DNA from: Harmothoe impar
Lineage: Eukaryota; Annelida; Polychaeta; Phyllodocida; Polynoidae
Reading direction: 5' to 3'
Assembly (NCBI GenBank): GCA_947462335.1
Contig: OX381718.1
Location: 41,694,976-41,758,975, forward strand
DNA: 64,000 bases
Position 1 is the first letter of the stretch; every line of letters starts with the position of its first letter. Both the position numbers and the translations under genes were made by a program. Positions 1 to 11,862 of the stretch are shown here, piece after piece. Under the pieces are notes generated by a model. The model did no database searches and had not been told where the DNA came from. It was given only the letters and a program-made list of their open reading frames with translations.

Positions 1-47
1 CCTTAGAGGACTCTGCACTAAGGTCCCTTCTAGCAGAACTTGTCAAA
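1..47. mobile_element. Family B palindromic MITE, partial copy
   Basis: The window opens inside a copy of a small palindromic element. The core GCACTAAGGTCCCTT and the end CTTGTCA match the complete copy at 27997-28071. The left half is cut by the window edge and the copy is degenerate. Confidence 0.5.
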
Positions 48-320
48 TATATCCAGATGTACTTAGCTGCTTAAGGGAGTCAGGTTAAGGTCTTTACTTC
101 TGAAGTAACATCAACTTACCTGTGAGGAGAGAAAAGAGAATCATGGTCAGTTCAAAGTTGAGGCATTCACCAAAAATGAGACCTACACAATACAGTTTTT
201 ACAGTATAACAGACATAGTACAATATGTCACAATAGCATACCAGTCCTATATACACATTTTCTTATCAGACGCACTCAAGAATGGTGTATTTATAGCCGA
301 AATTACAAGGCGGTTGATAA

Positions 321-1460
321 TTGTGACGAAACCTGGGAAATTGCAACATTAGGGGGAATGGCCATAAATGCTCTAAACATGATATTTCAGGAGATATAGC
401 TAAAAATGTGAATACTTGAGAGAAAAATAAATTAATGATCTTAGGCTAACTTTTCCCAAGGAATCTTTTGAAGCTATCATCAAAATTCTTATTTCATTCT
501 AAATCGGTATTATTTGGAATGTAAAAAGAACGTTTTTAGACATTTTTAGCCCATTTGTTGACATTTGGTTGCCATGGCAACCATCACTTCATTCTTTTGG
601 TATAAAAATTATCCCTATTTAATTGTCCCATCCATGAGGATTTCAATACTGAAAACAGAATGCCAATATTCCCACCAGATCTAAATCTATGTACAATAAT
701 ATGCATTTATTGGTTTAATTTCTAATAATTATGATTTATATGGATTATTTGAAAATAGATTGATATGTGATTGCATTGCAGTCTATTCTGAATTCCTACA
801 TGTCCCTACCATCCCATGTTTGAGATGACATTTCTTGGCAACTATTTCAAATATTTTGATGCTTGAAGCATCAAACTATAGCTGAAGACGTGAACTCAAA
901 TAAAGGTGTTTTCCCCTAATGTCACATTTTCCCACGTTTTGTCACAAATGATCTTAGGCTAACTTTTCCCAAGGAATCTTTTGAAGCTATCATCAAAATT
1001 CTTATTTCATTCTAAATCGGTATTATTTGGAATGTAAAAAGAACGTTTTTAGACATTTTTAGCCCATTTGTTGACATTTGGTTGCCATGGCAACCATCAC
1101 TTCATTCTTTTGGTATAAAAATTATCCCTATTTAATTGTCCCATCCATGAGGATTTCAATACTGAAAACAGAATGCCAATATTCCCACCAGATCTAAATC
1201 TATGTACAATAATATGCATTTATTGGTTTAATTTCTGATAATTATGATTTATATGGATTATTTGAAAATAGATTGATATGTGATTGCATTGCAGTCTATT
1301 CTGAATTCATACATGTCCCTACCATCCCATGTTTGAGATGTCATTTCTCAGCAACTATTTCAAATATTTTGATGCTGGAAGCATCAAATTGTAGCTGAAG
1401 ACATGAACTTAAATGAAGATGTTTTCCCCTAATGTCACGTTTCCCGACGTTTTGTCACAA
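321..1460. mobile_element. TIR element with internal 513-bp tandem duplication
   Basis: The left end (321-355, TTGTGACGAAACCTGGGAAA...) is the imperfect reverse complement of the right end (1425-1460, ...CCCGACGTTTTGTCACAA). Between them a 513-bp unit is present twice head to tail, at about 435-947 and 948-1460, with only scattered differences. Each unit ends in the right-hand TIR, so a third TIR copy sits internally at about 908-947. There is no transposase-like reading frame, so the element is non-autonomous. I could not settle the target-site duplication. The AT-rich interior includes GGTTGCCATGGCAACC, a perfect 16-bp palindrome, once in each unit. Confidence 0.8.
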
Positions 1461-1737
1461 TTTTCCATTCAAAATCACAAAATCATAATATTTTGATTGG
1501 GGATGGGTATATATAATTGTGGGTTTATCAGGCGAGGCTGTTATTCATTTTTATTTTGAACACTGTGATGGACTAATTACGGTAGAAGATACTTTAATTA
1601 TGTTGCGTTGTTTTTTCACTTCTGTACATGCTACATGAACTAAGTGCTGAAGATAAACCACAAAGATTGAGTGCCTGTGTGGTTTGGCGTATTAAGCTAA
1701 ATTGGTTCCAACTCATTACATTCTTGCCCCAATAATA
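1461..1737. other. Unassigned AT-rich DNA
   Basis: No coding potential, repeat boundary or RNA-like structure is recognised here. Confidence 0.5.
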
Positions 1738-1915
1738 TGACTCATTGTCCTGTCACCTCAGCATAAAGCAGCTCTTGCAAGCAACTCACCATACCCATTG
1801 CCAATGGAGTTTATTCATTCCCAAAGTATAAGAGTTGTGCATCAACATGTGTACAGTACGAGTGAGTTACTCACAACTACTGCGTTGGTGCATCATGACG
1901 ACAAATATTGCCTTG
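1738..1915. mobile_element. Family A element, degenerate copy
   Basis: The right half keeps GAGTGAGTTACTCAC followed by GTTGGTGCATCATGACGACAAA, written here in two blocks (GTTGGTGCATCA, TGACGACAAA), which is the family A hairpin and flank. The left half is only loosely recognisable and neither TTAA end is intact. Confidence 0.5.
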
Positions 1916-2706
1916 AGAAAACATGGCGGCTTCATATAGGACTAAGCCACTTAACAATAGAAGCACAATTCAAAGAAGCACAATAAAGTATAGAGGGTTC
2001 AATCTAGTCCCTTTCCTTTGCTCTTTCTCAGCATTTCCTCTTACAAGTTAATCCCACGTGGGACTGGTCCCTACTGATCTAACTGCATCTAAAAAACAAC
2101 AACCTACCAGCAACCAGCTTACATACGGGCACTTCCCTGATACCCCAGTGCATTCTGGGGGGTTTATTAGTTCTCTCTAACACCAACTTGAGTCCTGGTG
2201 CGTCTACTGTATTATGGTGTACTTGGGTGATGCCATAATGGCAGAACATAGATCTATGCACAGACTGGAGCCAGCTTGGGTTTAGAATTGACTGACTTTC
2301 TTTTTTGTAGGCTGATGGCATGTGTTTATGCCTAATCTTTTTTTCTTTTAATTTTGGATATGTAATACAAGTATTGATAGCAATCCAATGTGCATATGCA
2401 TTGATATTAATAGGTATATACCATTTACCCAAATAAAACGGCTTTAAGATGACGTCGTGTACACTATAACAGACTGTGACCACCGACTCTAAGCGCCTGT
2501 TACAACCGGACTAGACAGATCAGGACGCTGACGATGACGTCATGTCAGCCCAGTAGATGGCGCCAACAAGCCACAGCCAAATTAAGTTGTACACCAACGC
2601 AGCTCGTTCCGCCTCACCGCGCCCAGCACTTTGATGCCAGGGGAGCAGCGGGTGCAAAATTAGATTAAAATGAAGCTAAAAGAGAATCCTCAATGGGGCT
2701 GTAGGA
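1916..2706. other. Unassigned DNA with a perfect CRE-type site
   Basis: Most of this stretch is featureless. At 2535-2542 there is a perfect TGACGTCA (CREB/ATF consensus), in a locally GC-richer patch (about 2500-2660). An 8-mer can occur by chance and there is no adjacent gene, so I do not call a promoter. Confidence 0.3.
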
Positions 2707-2974
2707 TTAACCCTTTAAGGGCTACATAGTCCTTTAATGCATTATGCCCTCGGTTGACTTGATGCATTAATGTATCCCTGGTGAGTAACTTGCCATGGCT
2801 GCCTTTAGGCATTGTACTGACCCTACAGGGGCTGATACACTCCCACAAGGTCTGCATGATGCATGAATGAAGCCCAGGCAAGTGGGCTCAAGCTCGCCTG
2901 GTTTGCACTTATGGATCATGCAGACAATGGACATACCTCATTAAAGAACTATGCGGTCCTTTCAGGACTAATTA
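2707..2974. mobile_element. Family A element (TTAA-ended double hairpin)
   Basis: The left end is TTAACCCTTTAAGGGC, followed by the family body: CATAGTCCTTTAATGC, GCATTATGCCCT, a degenerate hairpin around GGTGAGTAACTTGCC, the central GGGGCTGATACACTCCC, a second hairpin and CTATGCGGTCCTTTCAGG at the right end. The right terminal TTAA is degraded to CTAATTAG. Confidence 0.8.
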
Positions 2975-3687
2975 GTCATGTTTGCACCTGGACGGGGTGG
3001 TGGATCAGGGGGTGGCAGTTCAGGCTGCAGGGGTGTGTTGTCTTAGTAACCTTTGGTGGTGTCTGTTTGAGAAAGGTAAGTGGTTTTGAAAAGGATTAAT
3101 TATTTGTACTTAGAGAGACTGATTTCATTAATGGGTAAGGGTCCTTTTGGTTATGCTGACACTATTCTCATTCTAATCCCAGACTCAGATAGATTTATTA
3201 CGCCTTTAGTCCTCTATAAGCTTTTTCTCAATATTTTCACAATCTCAGGCTTTAGAACCTCAGGTTGCTCCCAATATGCAAACTATTCCCTGTTGTGTCC
3301 TCAGTAATTTTGGCCACGCACTCACGTGGAAGTCAAACTGGCTCCAAAACAATTCAAAGTAAACTTGAAACCCTAGAACTCTGGGTATCATCTAAAATGG
3401 CCGCGATTCATTCTAGACCTTGCATGCACGCGATAAAAGCTGATAGTGAATCGTTGAACTATGAGTCTATAATGAAATAGACCTGGGTGGGGTATCTTAC
3501 CCTTTGTACATAAACTCACTGTTGTTTTTGCTTCAAAAGGCTGTGTTTCTTATACATCTGACATTAAGTCAATATTTTAGTACTGAAAAGAGAATTAACC
3601 CCAAACTTTAATAAGCTAAGTACAAAGTCAAAAGGTCTTTGAATAGAATGCTCAGACGCACCTACTATTCTTAGCTTATTTCATTGA
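2975..3687. other. Unassigned DNA
   Basis: There are three short overlapping open frames of 71-78 codons with no recognisable motif. I see no repeat edges. Confidence 0.4.
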
Positions 3688-3747
3688 ATTTATTCATGCA
3701 TCATTTTTCATATATTATATGAAAAATGTCGACATGCATGAATAAAT
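3688..3747. repeat. Imperfect 60-bp palindrome
   Basis: ATTTATTCATGCAT and CATTTTTCATATA on the left are the reverse complements of TATATGAAAAATG and ATGCATGAATAAAT on the right. A 5-base interruption (TCGAC) breaks only the right arm. It could be a small foldback element or a hairpin transcript. It is followed by a short TA repeat. Confidence 0.7.
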
Positions 3748-5629
3748 ACATATATATATATGTTAACATATGAAAAGTGGTACTTTATATTTAGGGCAAC
3801 AAAGGTTTTGCCTTACGATTCAAATATCGTTTAACCCAGTATTACTTCAAACCAATATCATAGCATTTCTATGTTTGACAGCTAATATAATATGAATGTT
3901 GAAGGGCAGTGGTTTATTTTTTGCTATCGTTTTCCTTGTGAGCCTGAGCAATCTTATTTTTTGAGTTTACAATGTATTTTATTCATCAGATGATTTTCAA
4001 AAATACAATTACATTCAAAAAGAGACTTCTTGTCTCTATATCGTTGTACATCTCATTGCATTTCACGTCGTACAATAAATTGGTTTATCACATAGAAGTA
4101 GTGTGTTTAGGTACATTAGTCTACTTATAGATTGGAGTAAGTTATCTCAGAATACCCCGAGCTCTCAGTCGGTTCGCAGCCAACTTCAGCACAGTGGGTT
4201 TTGCTAGTTTATAGTGTTGCTAGTTTATAGTGTTTATTACCTAGCCTTCTTTCATCTGGATCACCATGCCTGACTTTCACCACTTTCTCTTTGCTTCTCT
4301 CCTTATCTCATTCTCACCCTCTTTGAATTTATAGTGGGCGGTAATCTACTCGGAATCTCAGAAATTCCGAAGGCATTTGAAACTGGCCCATAATGTGTGT
4401 TCTGATAAAGATTGCAGTGAAATAGTGCCCTTGAGTTCTAAACTGCAGGCTAAGTATACATTGGTGAGGAACACCCGGGTACCTGTACAAGGTCACATTA
4501 GGGTGACCTTAAGGTCACCTTAGGTCAGGCTCTATCTGACTCAGATTGAGATTAATTACTTTAACACCCACAGAGCATTGACAGTTACAAATCGGTGTGA
4601 CAGATAAACTAACGTTGGGGAGATACCTGTCAACATTCCTGAACCTAGTTCCGACAGCACCCTCCATGGGGGAGTCTCCAACATTCTGTCTGAAAATCAT
4701 TATTAATGCTTGAATGTGTGTATTAATAGTTTCATATGGACATGTAGAAACCATTGGTGGAAACTTGAGCTGCTACTGATTTAGGAAGGATGGAAATATC
4801 ATACAACAGTGACCGAATGGCAAGATAGTCTCCTCCTGGCCTGCCTAGGTGGATCGATGATCATAACTATATTTATACCCAATTAAATGCTATTTTTTTA
4901 TATATTCAAAATCATGAAATAGTTCCCCTCATTATGTCCCTGAGGAAACCATAGGAGGACACTTGAAATATTAACAGGTGGTTTTTGTTGGGAATATCCA
5001 GAACTAATGTACTCGTCGTAATAAAAGTTTAGCAAACGTATCTAATATCGATGAGGTGATATCATTTGCCATACTATTATCAGAAAATCACCCTGAGGAA
5101 TCAAACTCTCTTATTTGAAACCTAGAATCTAGAATCCATCCCTGAGATGCTGTAGAGATTTGTATCTAAGTGAGACCACGTTACAACACCATTGTCAATG
5201 CACCAGCTGCAGTGCGACTTTGATTTCACAGATCCACTTTTGAAAACAACTCTTAATTAAAGAGTCTAGGCCATGCAGTATCGTGTGAAGGCTTTTCCAT
5301 TACCAGACCTTGTCAGATTACGCTGCCATCTTCAAAATAAAACCAAATGAGGCCCTCCTCGTCTTACACTACCGGACACAAGGGTGAGGGCTTCTGAAAG
5401 ACGACATTATGCCGCTGTGTTCTTGTAAGGATAATGATGATTATTTTTAATAGAAATATCTACTTTTATTTTCATATTTTCATATTTTCATTTCAGAAGT
5501 ATCTGTGTTGCATTTCTATGTCGGACGCATGTTTGAAAAATAGATGACATGGACTTGAGGATTAACAATGGTTTAATTCCTGTCGTTGTGCTGTTGGTGA
5601 GGTTGACAATGGTTGCATACTCCCTCATT
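3748..5629. other. Unassigned DNA with a nuclear-receptor-like site cluster
   Basis: No gene is seen. It contains the AGGTCA half-site cluster at 4490-4527, annotated separately. The rest shows no repeat boundary that I can define. Confidence 0.4.
4490..4527. promoter_or_regulatory. Cluster of four AGGTCA half-sites (possible nuclear receptor site)
   Basis: Perfect AGGTCA hexamers occur at 4490-4495 (+), 4504-4509 (-), 4512-4517 (+) and 4522-4527 (+). The middle pair forms an everted repeat with 2-bp spacing inside the 18-bp palindrome GGTGACCTTAAGGTCACC (4502-4519). The last pair is a direct repeat with 4-bp spacing (DR4), the type bound by RXR heterodimers in animals. No gene is visible nearby, so any function is inference. 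Confidence 0.35.
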
Positions 5630-5737
5630 CCCAGTGGGCACAGAACATTGAATCAATGTTGAGGGATGGTTGTCAATGTTGGTTCAATGTTGATCCAATG
5701 TTGATTCAACGTTGACCTGAACTTTGTGCCCACTGGG
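5630..5737. mobile_element. Family C MITE (CCCAGTGGGCACA ends)
   Basis: The left end CCCAGTGGGCACA and right end TGTGCCCACTGGG are perfect inverted repeats around 108 bp. The interior is made of AATGTTGA/TCAACGTTGA-type repeats. A related copy lies at 41113-41225 inside a family A element. Confidence 0.85.
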
Positions 5738-5790
5738 TTGTTCTCTATTTAACGCTGACAGATGATTGTAGACTTCCTAGATTGTTAACA

Positions 5791-5874
5791 AAATGACATG
5801 GCCTGGGAAAAGGAACCTTAGTGTACCCTGCGCTGAGGTCCCTTTTCGCAGATCGTGGCACAAATGAATGTCTC
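5791..5874. mobile_element. Family B palindromic MITE
   Basis: ATGACATGGCC...GGGAAAAGGAACCTTAG pairs with GAGGTCCCTTTTCGCAGATCGTG...GCACAAAT. It is the same unit as 27997-28071 in the other orientation, with somewhat degraded outer ends. Confidence 0.75.
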
Positions 5875-6103
5875 TTGGTGTACTCTCAGTGATGTTGCAA
5901 AGGGTTTATACCATGTTCTTAGCTGACGAAGGCTACCTCTTTACAATCTTTTATATGCGCCGGGGGTAGGTGTGCCTTCAAATTCTCTCAAGCCCTATAA
6001 AACATGATCATGAATGATCTCCTGTATTGTATAAACACCTGGGTTATTATGCCGGCTATGGAATTGACAAAAATATATATTGATATATTATGTACTATAA
6101 ACC

Positions 6104-6285
6104 ATTCAGGCGGCAAATTTGTCGTTATGATGCACCAATGCAGTGCCGGTGAGTGACACGCAGCAACTGCATTGGTGCATCATGGCGACCTTCCGATAGT
6201 GTATCAACCCCAGAGTTTCAGTGAGGGGGCTGCATCTATGCATCATGACGATAAAGCACTTACTGCATTATGAGAACCGTGATGG
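6104..6285. mobile_element. Family A element, partial
   Basis: It shows TTTGTCGTTATGATGCACC, a hairpin (GCAGTGCCGGTGAGTG / GCAACTGCATTGG), the central GTGTATCAACCCC and the right flank GCATCATGACGATAAAG. The terminal CCCTTT/TTAA ends are degraded. Confidence 0.65.
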
Positions 6286-8914
6286 GCTAAATGAAAGTGA
6301 TTAATCTAATTCAAACGAAGAAACAAAACATATCTATTAGCAGAAAAGTTGAGCAATTCCCAGAGCAGATGACGATGTGTTGCCTCGTTATGCCTGTTTG
6401 GATGAGGATATAATTACATGTTTTCTACCACTGGGTGCGGGTAATTATAATTGATAGTTCCTTCCTCCCCGGGGCCATGTTTTAGTCTCTTAGACAGGTG
6501 CTTCGTCATGTGTTCTGCGGTTGGGATTGTCCCCGAGCTGGTTGAATTTGCTGATATTAGTGAACGCTTCAGGGGTCTTGAGGATAAGACAATTAAGGCT
6601 AGGTATTTAAGATGCTTTTTTCTTCAGTTCTTTTGAAAAGTAATTTTGGTACTTGGGACCGGTAAAAGGTCTGATTTGCTTATTTTGATAGCAGCTACAA
6701 ACCTGTAGGGTTAAAGTATATCTTTTAAGAATTGTGTACTCTGAATTGTACAACTGTTACGTCTGTCTGTCCATCCGTCTGTCCCTTTCTCCCTCTCTAT
6801 CGCAGATTTATATACATTTTTTGCCTGTCTATCCCTGTCCATACCTCTATTTTCATGGTCTAATGATCTGTCTGTTGCTAACTACCTCTCTTCCCTCTCC
6901 GTCTCTATTCATCACCCACTTTTAGACGCTATAGATAACATTTTCTCAACCGCTTCCCGTGTCGTCACAACTCTTTGTGTCGCTTAAGAAGACATCTAGG
7001 CCCGATTGTGCAAGGAGCCAAGACAAGTAAGCAATGGACAAACCGGAAACACTTACAGAAACACCAAAAGAGACGTCAGTGACCTGGGAAACCCGATACA
7101 ACAGCAGGACGCCAAACAAGGAGGGGAGTACCCTGGTTCCCCGTGTTTCAACTCACATGGAAGGCTCAGGTAACGGTCAACCCGAATAAGTAGGGCCTCA
7201 AGGGTAATTCGGGCAATATTTGGTCAAACCATGCACATACACAATTGATTCCTAATATTGTGAATGTCTAAACGGAGAAGAAAATGTGAGAGCCAAGTGT
7301 GCCAGTGACTAACAATTTCCTCTGTTTATGGTCCGAGTTTAAACATTGTGGTGACTGCCCAAAAGGGCAGTTCAGCAATTGCTGTTACTGGAGGTACCAG
7401 TGGTATTCTATTGGCACAGGAACCCCGCGTATTGAGTCTGGGGGTAGGGGCAGGTGCTGCCTGACTGGACACAAGCTGAACGACTTATTACGGTTCCTTG
7501 CGGACCAGCCTAACTGCCTTTGACCAATTGACCGTGACATTTCCAGCACCCAGCCCTCCAGATAGGCACCCTCAACCTTTTTACTGGGAGACTTGCTACA
7601 GCCTAAAATGCTGTGGTTCCATAGTTTCTTTACATCTTATTGCAGACATAACTGTATTTGGGCAATTGGGCTTTAGTACAGAAGAATTGAAAAAATAAAG
7701 GAAAATTTGTGTACGGTTACACAACTGAGCTAGATATTTCAGGCATGTGTTTCCCATGTTCAGAAATCTGTGGGCCGGACAAAAAATGTAATCTTTAATA
7801 AAGGAAAAGAATTCCTCATACTTTGTATTATAGACGTGAATAGCATGACTGTCTCAGTTTTTTTCTACTTCCATAATACATGTCCAAGCGAATCAGTTTA
7901 TCCTCCTAGAATTTTAAGGGTCCATTTCTATGGGCCACCCGGGCCCACAGAGGTCATTCCTGAGAGGTCTATGAGCCTTTACCTAACATTACAGGCCATT
8001 GACTCCAGGGCGAGCGCTCCCCTGTAAGCTCCCAGAAATGTCACACTTACACAGAAAGCATATTATGTCTTTTTGTGTGTGTTTTTTTGTCAGTATTTTG
8101 TGTACACGATTGTTTAAAAAAGAAGTAAGGGATTATCTAAGCACACAACTGTATAAGCTTAATCTTGCGTAATTCAGGCCGCTTCTAAATTATATTTTGA
8201 GACAATTTTCTATTGAATTACTGAATAGCTATACTGTGATACCCTATGCCTGTTCGACAAAGGTGCTTATTCAATACGCTGGTGCTCAAACAGGCCATTA
8301 ATGCAATATAGCTTAAGACTTGGACAAGACTTTCCACTTTGCCAACCTCAGAAGCAAGATGAATTAACGTGGAGTGAAAGGCATGCGGTACAGCCTGCGC
8401 TTGTGGTGGAAACTGTTACCATATTTCTTTCATACATTGTGGTATAATGTTTCCTTTATTTTTGACTCAGGTCCCTGCGATATTCTCACCTTCAAACCAA
8501 CTTTTTTTATAGAACATAGAGGAACACCCATCTACTTAATAATTGAATCGAAAGTGATAACAGAAATAATCTTTTCAGGAATTCATTTTTCTCCAGGTAC
8601 TATGATGTATGTCATTGTCCTGAAGGAGAGGACAGATGTCAAGGTCATCTATTCCTGAGGGTTGACCCCCATCAAAGGCAGGAACAGTAACACAACCAAT
8701 GTTTTGTTTGAGGTTTCTTCCCTTTTTCTCAACCTTTTTAATCTCTTGTTCTTCCCATTGCCTTCATTTTTTCCTCACCTGTTTGTCGCCTCTAGGTCGT
8801 AAACCAGGTCACTTCTGCCCTATTTCTAGGTTTCTAAACAATATTTTCTACCGGTTTTTTTTCTGTTCTTTTGGTGTTTTTTGTTTTTTATCAGGACCAT
8901 TTAAGGTCAGTAAA
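6286..8914. other. Unassigned DNA
   Basis: Open frames of 61-94 codons occur but none shows conserved motifs or a signal of selection visible by eye. Pyrimidine-rich patches lie at 6760-6910 and 8700-8800. No repeat edge is identified. Confidence 0.4.
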
Positions 8915-9066
8915 GTGCCCTAATGGACTATGTTATCATGTCAGCTTGATGGACAAATGCAGCCCTGGTGAGTAACTGACCAGAGTTACATTCATGCATC
9001 ATCACACCCATATGGATTTCACGGTGAGTCAGCATAATGCATTGGTGCATCATAACGTCATACATG
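8915..9066. mobile_element. Family A element, shortened copy
   Basis: It shows CCATTTAAGGTCAGTAAAGT, TGCAGCCCTGGTGAGTAACT, TTCATGCATCATC and TGCATTGGTGCATCATAACG. The second hairpin is mostly missing. It ends about 20 bp before the left TIR of the element at 9086. Confidence 0.6.
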
Positions 9067-9085
9067 GCCTGTACCTAGCGTACAT

Positions 9086-9806
9086 CCCAGGTAACAAGAA
9101 ACGTTTGGTTAACGTTGATCAACGTTCACCTTTGGTTGATTGGACTAACGTTTTTTGATTTGCATTATTCTAACGTTGACTTAACGTTTTTGTGGAAAAC
9201 GTGATTTGAGAAACGTTGGTTTAATGTTAAAAACAGTTTGCAAACTAACGTTTTTCAGATAACTCATACTGAACATTGCTCAACGTTTATTTGTGGACTC
9301 AAATCTACGTTGATTTAACCAATTAGCTTAACGTTAGTTTAACGTTTTTTGTAACTCCAGTCCATCTCACCAGGTGGTAGTTTAGTATGTAATGGAAAGA
9401 AAATATTAGCTGCACATCAGTATTTGTCTAATATTAGCTATAATAGTGATACTATATGATATCTTTATCAATACTATAGACGACAATTAGTGCTTGAATA
9501 TAATTTATCTGGGCTAAATATGTTGGTTAAATGATAATATAATGTGTTTATTGGGGTGTGCGGTATGGTAAACACCAATTTTGTAGCTGTATGAGATATA
9601 TGAATAGAAAATGTTCACATAGGTCTGTGAGTCAATACACTGCTCACTTATAAAGGAGTCCACCCATAGTTCAATGTTAATTCAACGTTTATTCAACGTT
9701 GAGTTGAGTCCACGAAATGGAATTAGGTTAGATGCATAAAAAACGTTATTTCACTCTGTAAATGACGTTGAAAGAACGTTAAAACAACTTCAACTTGTTA
9801 CCTGGG
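9086..9806. mobile_element. TIR element with dense AACGTT motif
   Basis: Perfect 13-bp inverted ends CCCAGGTAACAAG (9086-9098) and CTTGTTACCTGGG (9794-9806) enclose 721 bp. The palindromic hexamer AACGTT and close variants recur many times in both flanks (about 9098-9345 and 9670-9790), while the middle is ordinary AT-rich DNA. There is no coding sequence. The 6-bp TIR start and the repeated motif resemble family C but the sequences differ. Confidence 0.85.
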
Positions 9807-9807
9807 C

Positions 9808-10102
9808 AGCCATGGGAAACACACTATCTCTCACCCTAGGGGCCCTTGATCGGGGGTCCCCATGTCACATGTCGGTTTTCAGAAATTACCATGTTGCATG
9901 TCCGTATCACCTAATAATGCTCATGCCCATGTCGATTTTAAGTACTGTCCATGTCCCATGCCAGTATCTTTTTAAGCCTCATGTCGCATGTCACTAGGCC
10001 TCATCATGTCGCATGTCGATTTTAAGAAATGCCTATGTCGCCATATCGAATTTAGGGGTCTAGGGCCATAGCCATGGGCAGCACACTATCCCTCTATCCT
10101 AG
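9808..10102. repeat. Family D repeat flanked by a direct repeat of about 31 bp
   Basis: The core (9852-10055) is built from imperfect direct copies of CATGTCGCATGTCGATTTTA separated by short spacers. A second copy lies at 45534-45735. Here the core is bracketed by GCCATGGGAAACACACTATC (from 9809) and GCCATGGGCAGCACACTATC (from 10071), each followed by similar sequence to CCTAG, as if inserted with a long duplication or trapped between two diverged repeats. Confidence 0.75.
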
Positions 10103-10488
10103 TACCCTCCATTCTGCAACGCCCTCTACATTTTTGCCGCGCCCCCTGGGGTGCAACTCTCCACCTTTATTTACACAGATTTATTGCCACATCCGGGGAC
10201 CTTCCAGAGCGGACATTACTCCATGGGGAGCAGTCATTATTCACATCCTTCAGCTGGCCAGGGGAGCGGTTGTTATTTATATCCAAGGGCAGGAGAGAGT
10301 GTTGTTCGAGTTGAAACATCAAAGTTAAAATGGCTGCTCCCTTCATAACTCAAGGCTAAGCGGTCTGCCCCTGTATCATGAGGTATGGCTGCTGGCTTCT
10401 AGGGTCTGGAGTAAAGCATGGGCACTTTGCTGGTGATTAGATGCAACTGCATTCCATAATAGTGCATCTACATGGGTAAAATTCGACA
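10103..10488. other. Unassigned DNA
   Basis: Two overlapping frames of 65 and 84 codons have no recognisable motif. Nothing else is seen. Confidence 0.4.
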
Positions 10489-10645
10489 CGGGCGACACTG
10501 TCCTTGTAGGCCCATTTAAAAATCGACAGACAGAAAATCTAGGATAAAAATCGACCTACAGATATTTTTCTATTAATTCTTATGTAAAGATTGACACAGT
10601 GACACGTCTCTTTTGCTAAAAATCGACACTGCGACACGGTCAAAA
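10489..10645. repeat. AAAAATCGACA-rich repeat patch
   Basis: TCGACAC or AAAAATCGACA-like words recur about six times (TTCGACACGGGCGACAC, AAAATCGACAGACAG, AAAAATCGACCTACAG, AAAAATCGACACTGCGACAC). This recalls the CGAT/CGACAT vocabulary of family D but is not the same sequence. Confidence 0.5.
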
Positions 10646-11819
10646 CTGTGGGGACCCATGTGGAGGCACATAATATTTTAACCCTTTAATAATGGTATGA
10701 TGTCGTATGGAAAATTATGCCCAAAGCAATATCGCCTAAGCACTGCATTGCCCCCACACTGCACTGGTTAGGTGCTACGTGAGCGTTAATTGGTAGCATT
10801 TTCTCCCAGCCTTCTACCCCTATAAACCTAACTTTAACTTCTGCTGACACTGGCTGGACCCTTCCCTTCTTGTAAAAAGGGATCAGGAGCTGGACAAGAA
10901 GGAGGTTGTGAAGGGGAGGATAAGGTTGATTCCGGGGGTCCAGCTTGAAGTGGGGCGTGTATTATTTTATGTAGAATATAATTGGTATAATCGGCGAGTT
11001 TATGTGCTAGTGGATGTGATGCTACAGATAGTATGCTCCTGCAAACATTTACAAAGTGCCCATAAATCATATGAATGACTCAGGTAACTGCCTCACTAAG
11101 GTCAATGGAAAAGACATGCATGTACTCCGAAATAACCTCTACGTAGGGGATATACGAAGCTTCGCATTCACAATCGTATCAGATAATAAAATTAGATCTC
11201 ATACTTCTCCTCCATTTCAAGTGTCTTTGTAAAAGGTATTTAGGGTGGGAGGATGATTCAAAAGTTTGTAAATGAAATTCAAATAAGTTTTCTATAAAGG
11301 TCAGCAGTGACAGATGAAGACAGGACGATCCATGCACCACTATTTTAAGTATCCTTTCCGCGTGGCGGCTTACAAGCAATTTCAGCATGCATCATATATA
11401 TAAGGGGTTCTTCAGGTGACACTAGGACAACCATGGGAAACTGACACCCACTGTAGGTCCTCCTACAGCCCTTATAATAACTTCAAAGTGTCAAGCTGGA
11501 TGAGGACCAGCTACCACCTCCTGACCTTATAATATATCCTCTCACCTTTTTACCTGCAGTTTGTAACATACACAAAAACAGCCAGAGCTGTTCTGAGGAA
11601 GTGCTACTAGATTTAAGAGTATAGTACTGCCCCATTGGTTCTGGTTTCTTTTAAAAACAAGGTAAGGGTCCTGATGGTACAGCGTCCATTTTGTGTCAGG
11701 TAGCAATCAAACGAGCAGACACTCAAGAAACCATCCAGTACTGTAAAGCACTGTGGAGAAATTATGAGATTAAATCAAGATTATTTCCATTGGGAATTAC
11801 CTTCAAATTGGCTGCAGTT

Positions 11820-11821
<2 letters not shown>
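10646..11821. other. Unassigned DNA
   Basis: No gene or repeat edge is seen. A motif AGGTAAGGGTCCTGATGGTAC at about 11660-11680 is a single monomer-like match to the 50-bp minisatellite at 21895. Confidence 0.4.

Positions 11822-11858
<37 letters not shown>
11822..11858. repeat. (TA)n microsatellite
   Basis: Uninterrupted TA dinucleotides over about 37 bp. Confidence 0.97.

Positions 11859-11862
<4 letters not shown>

Noticed and set aside
2535..2542. Perfect CRE (TGACGTCA) as a promoter
   Set aside because: A single 8-mer with no downstream gene; recorded only as a site within unassigned DNA.
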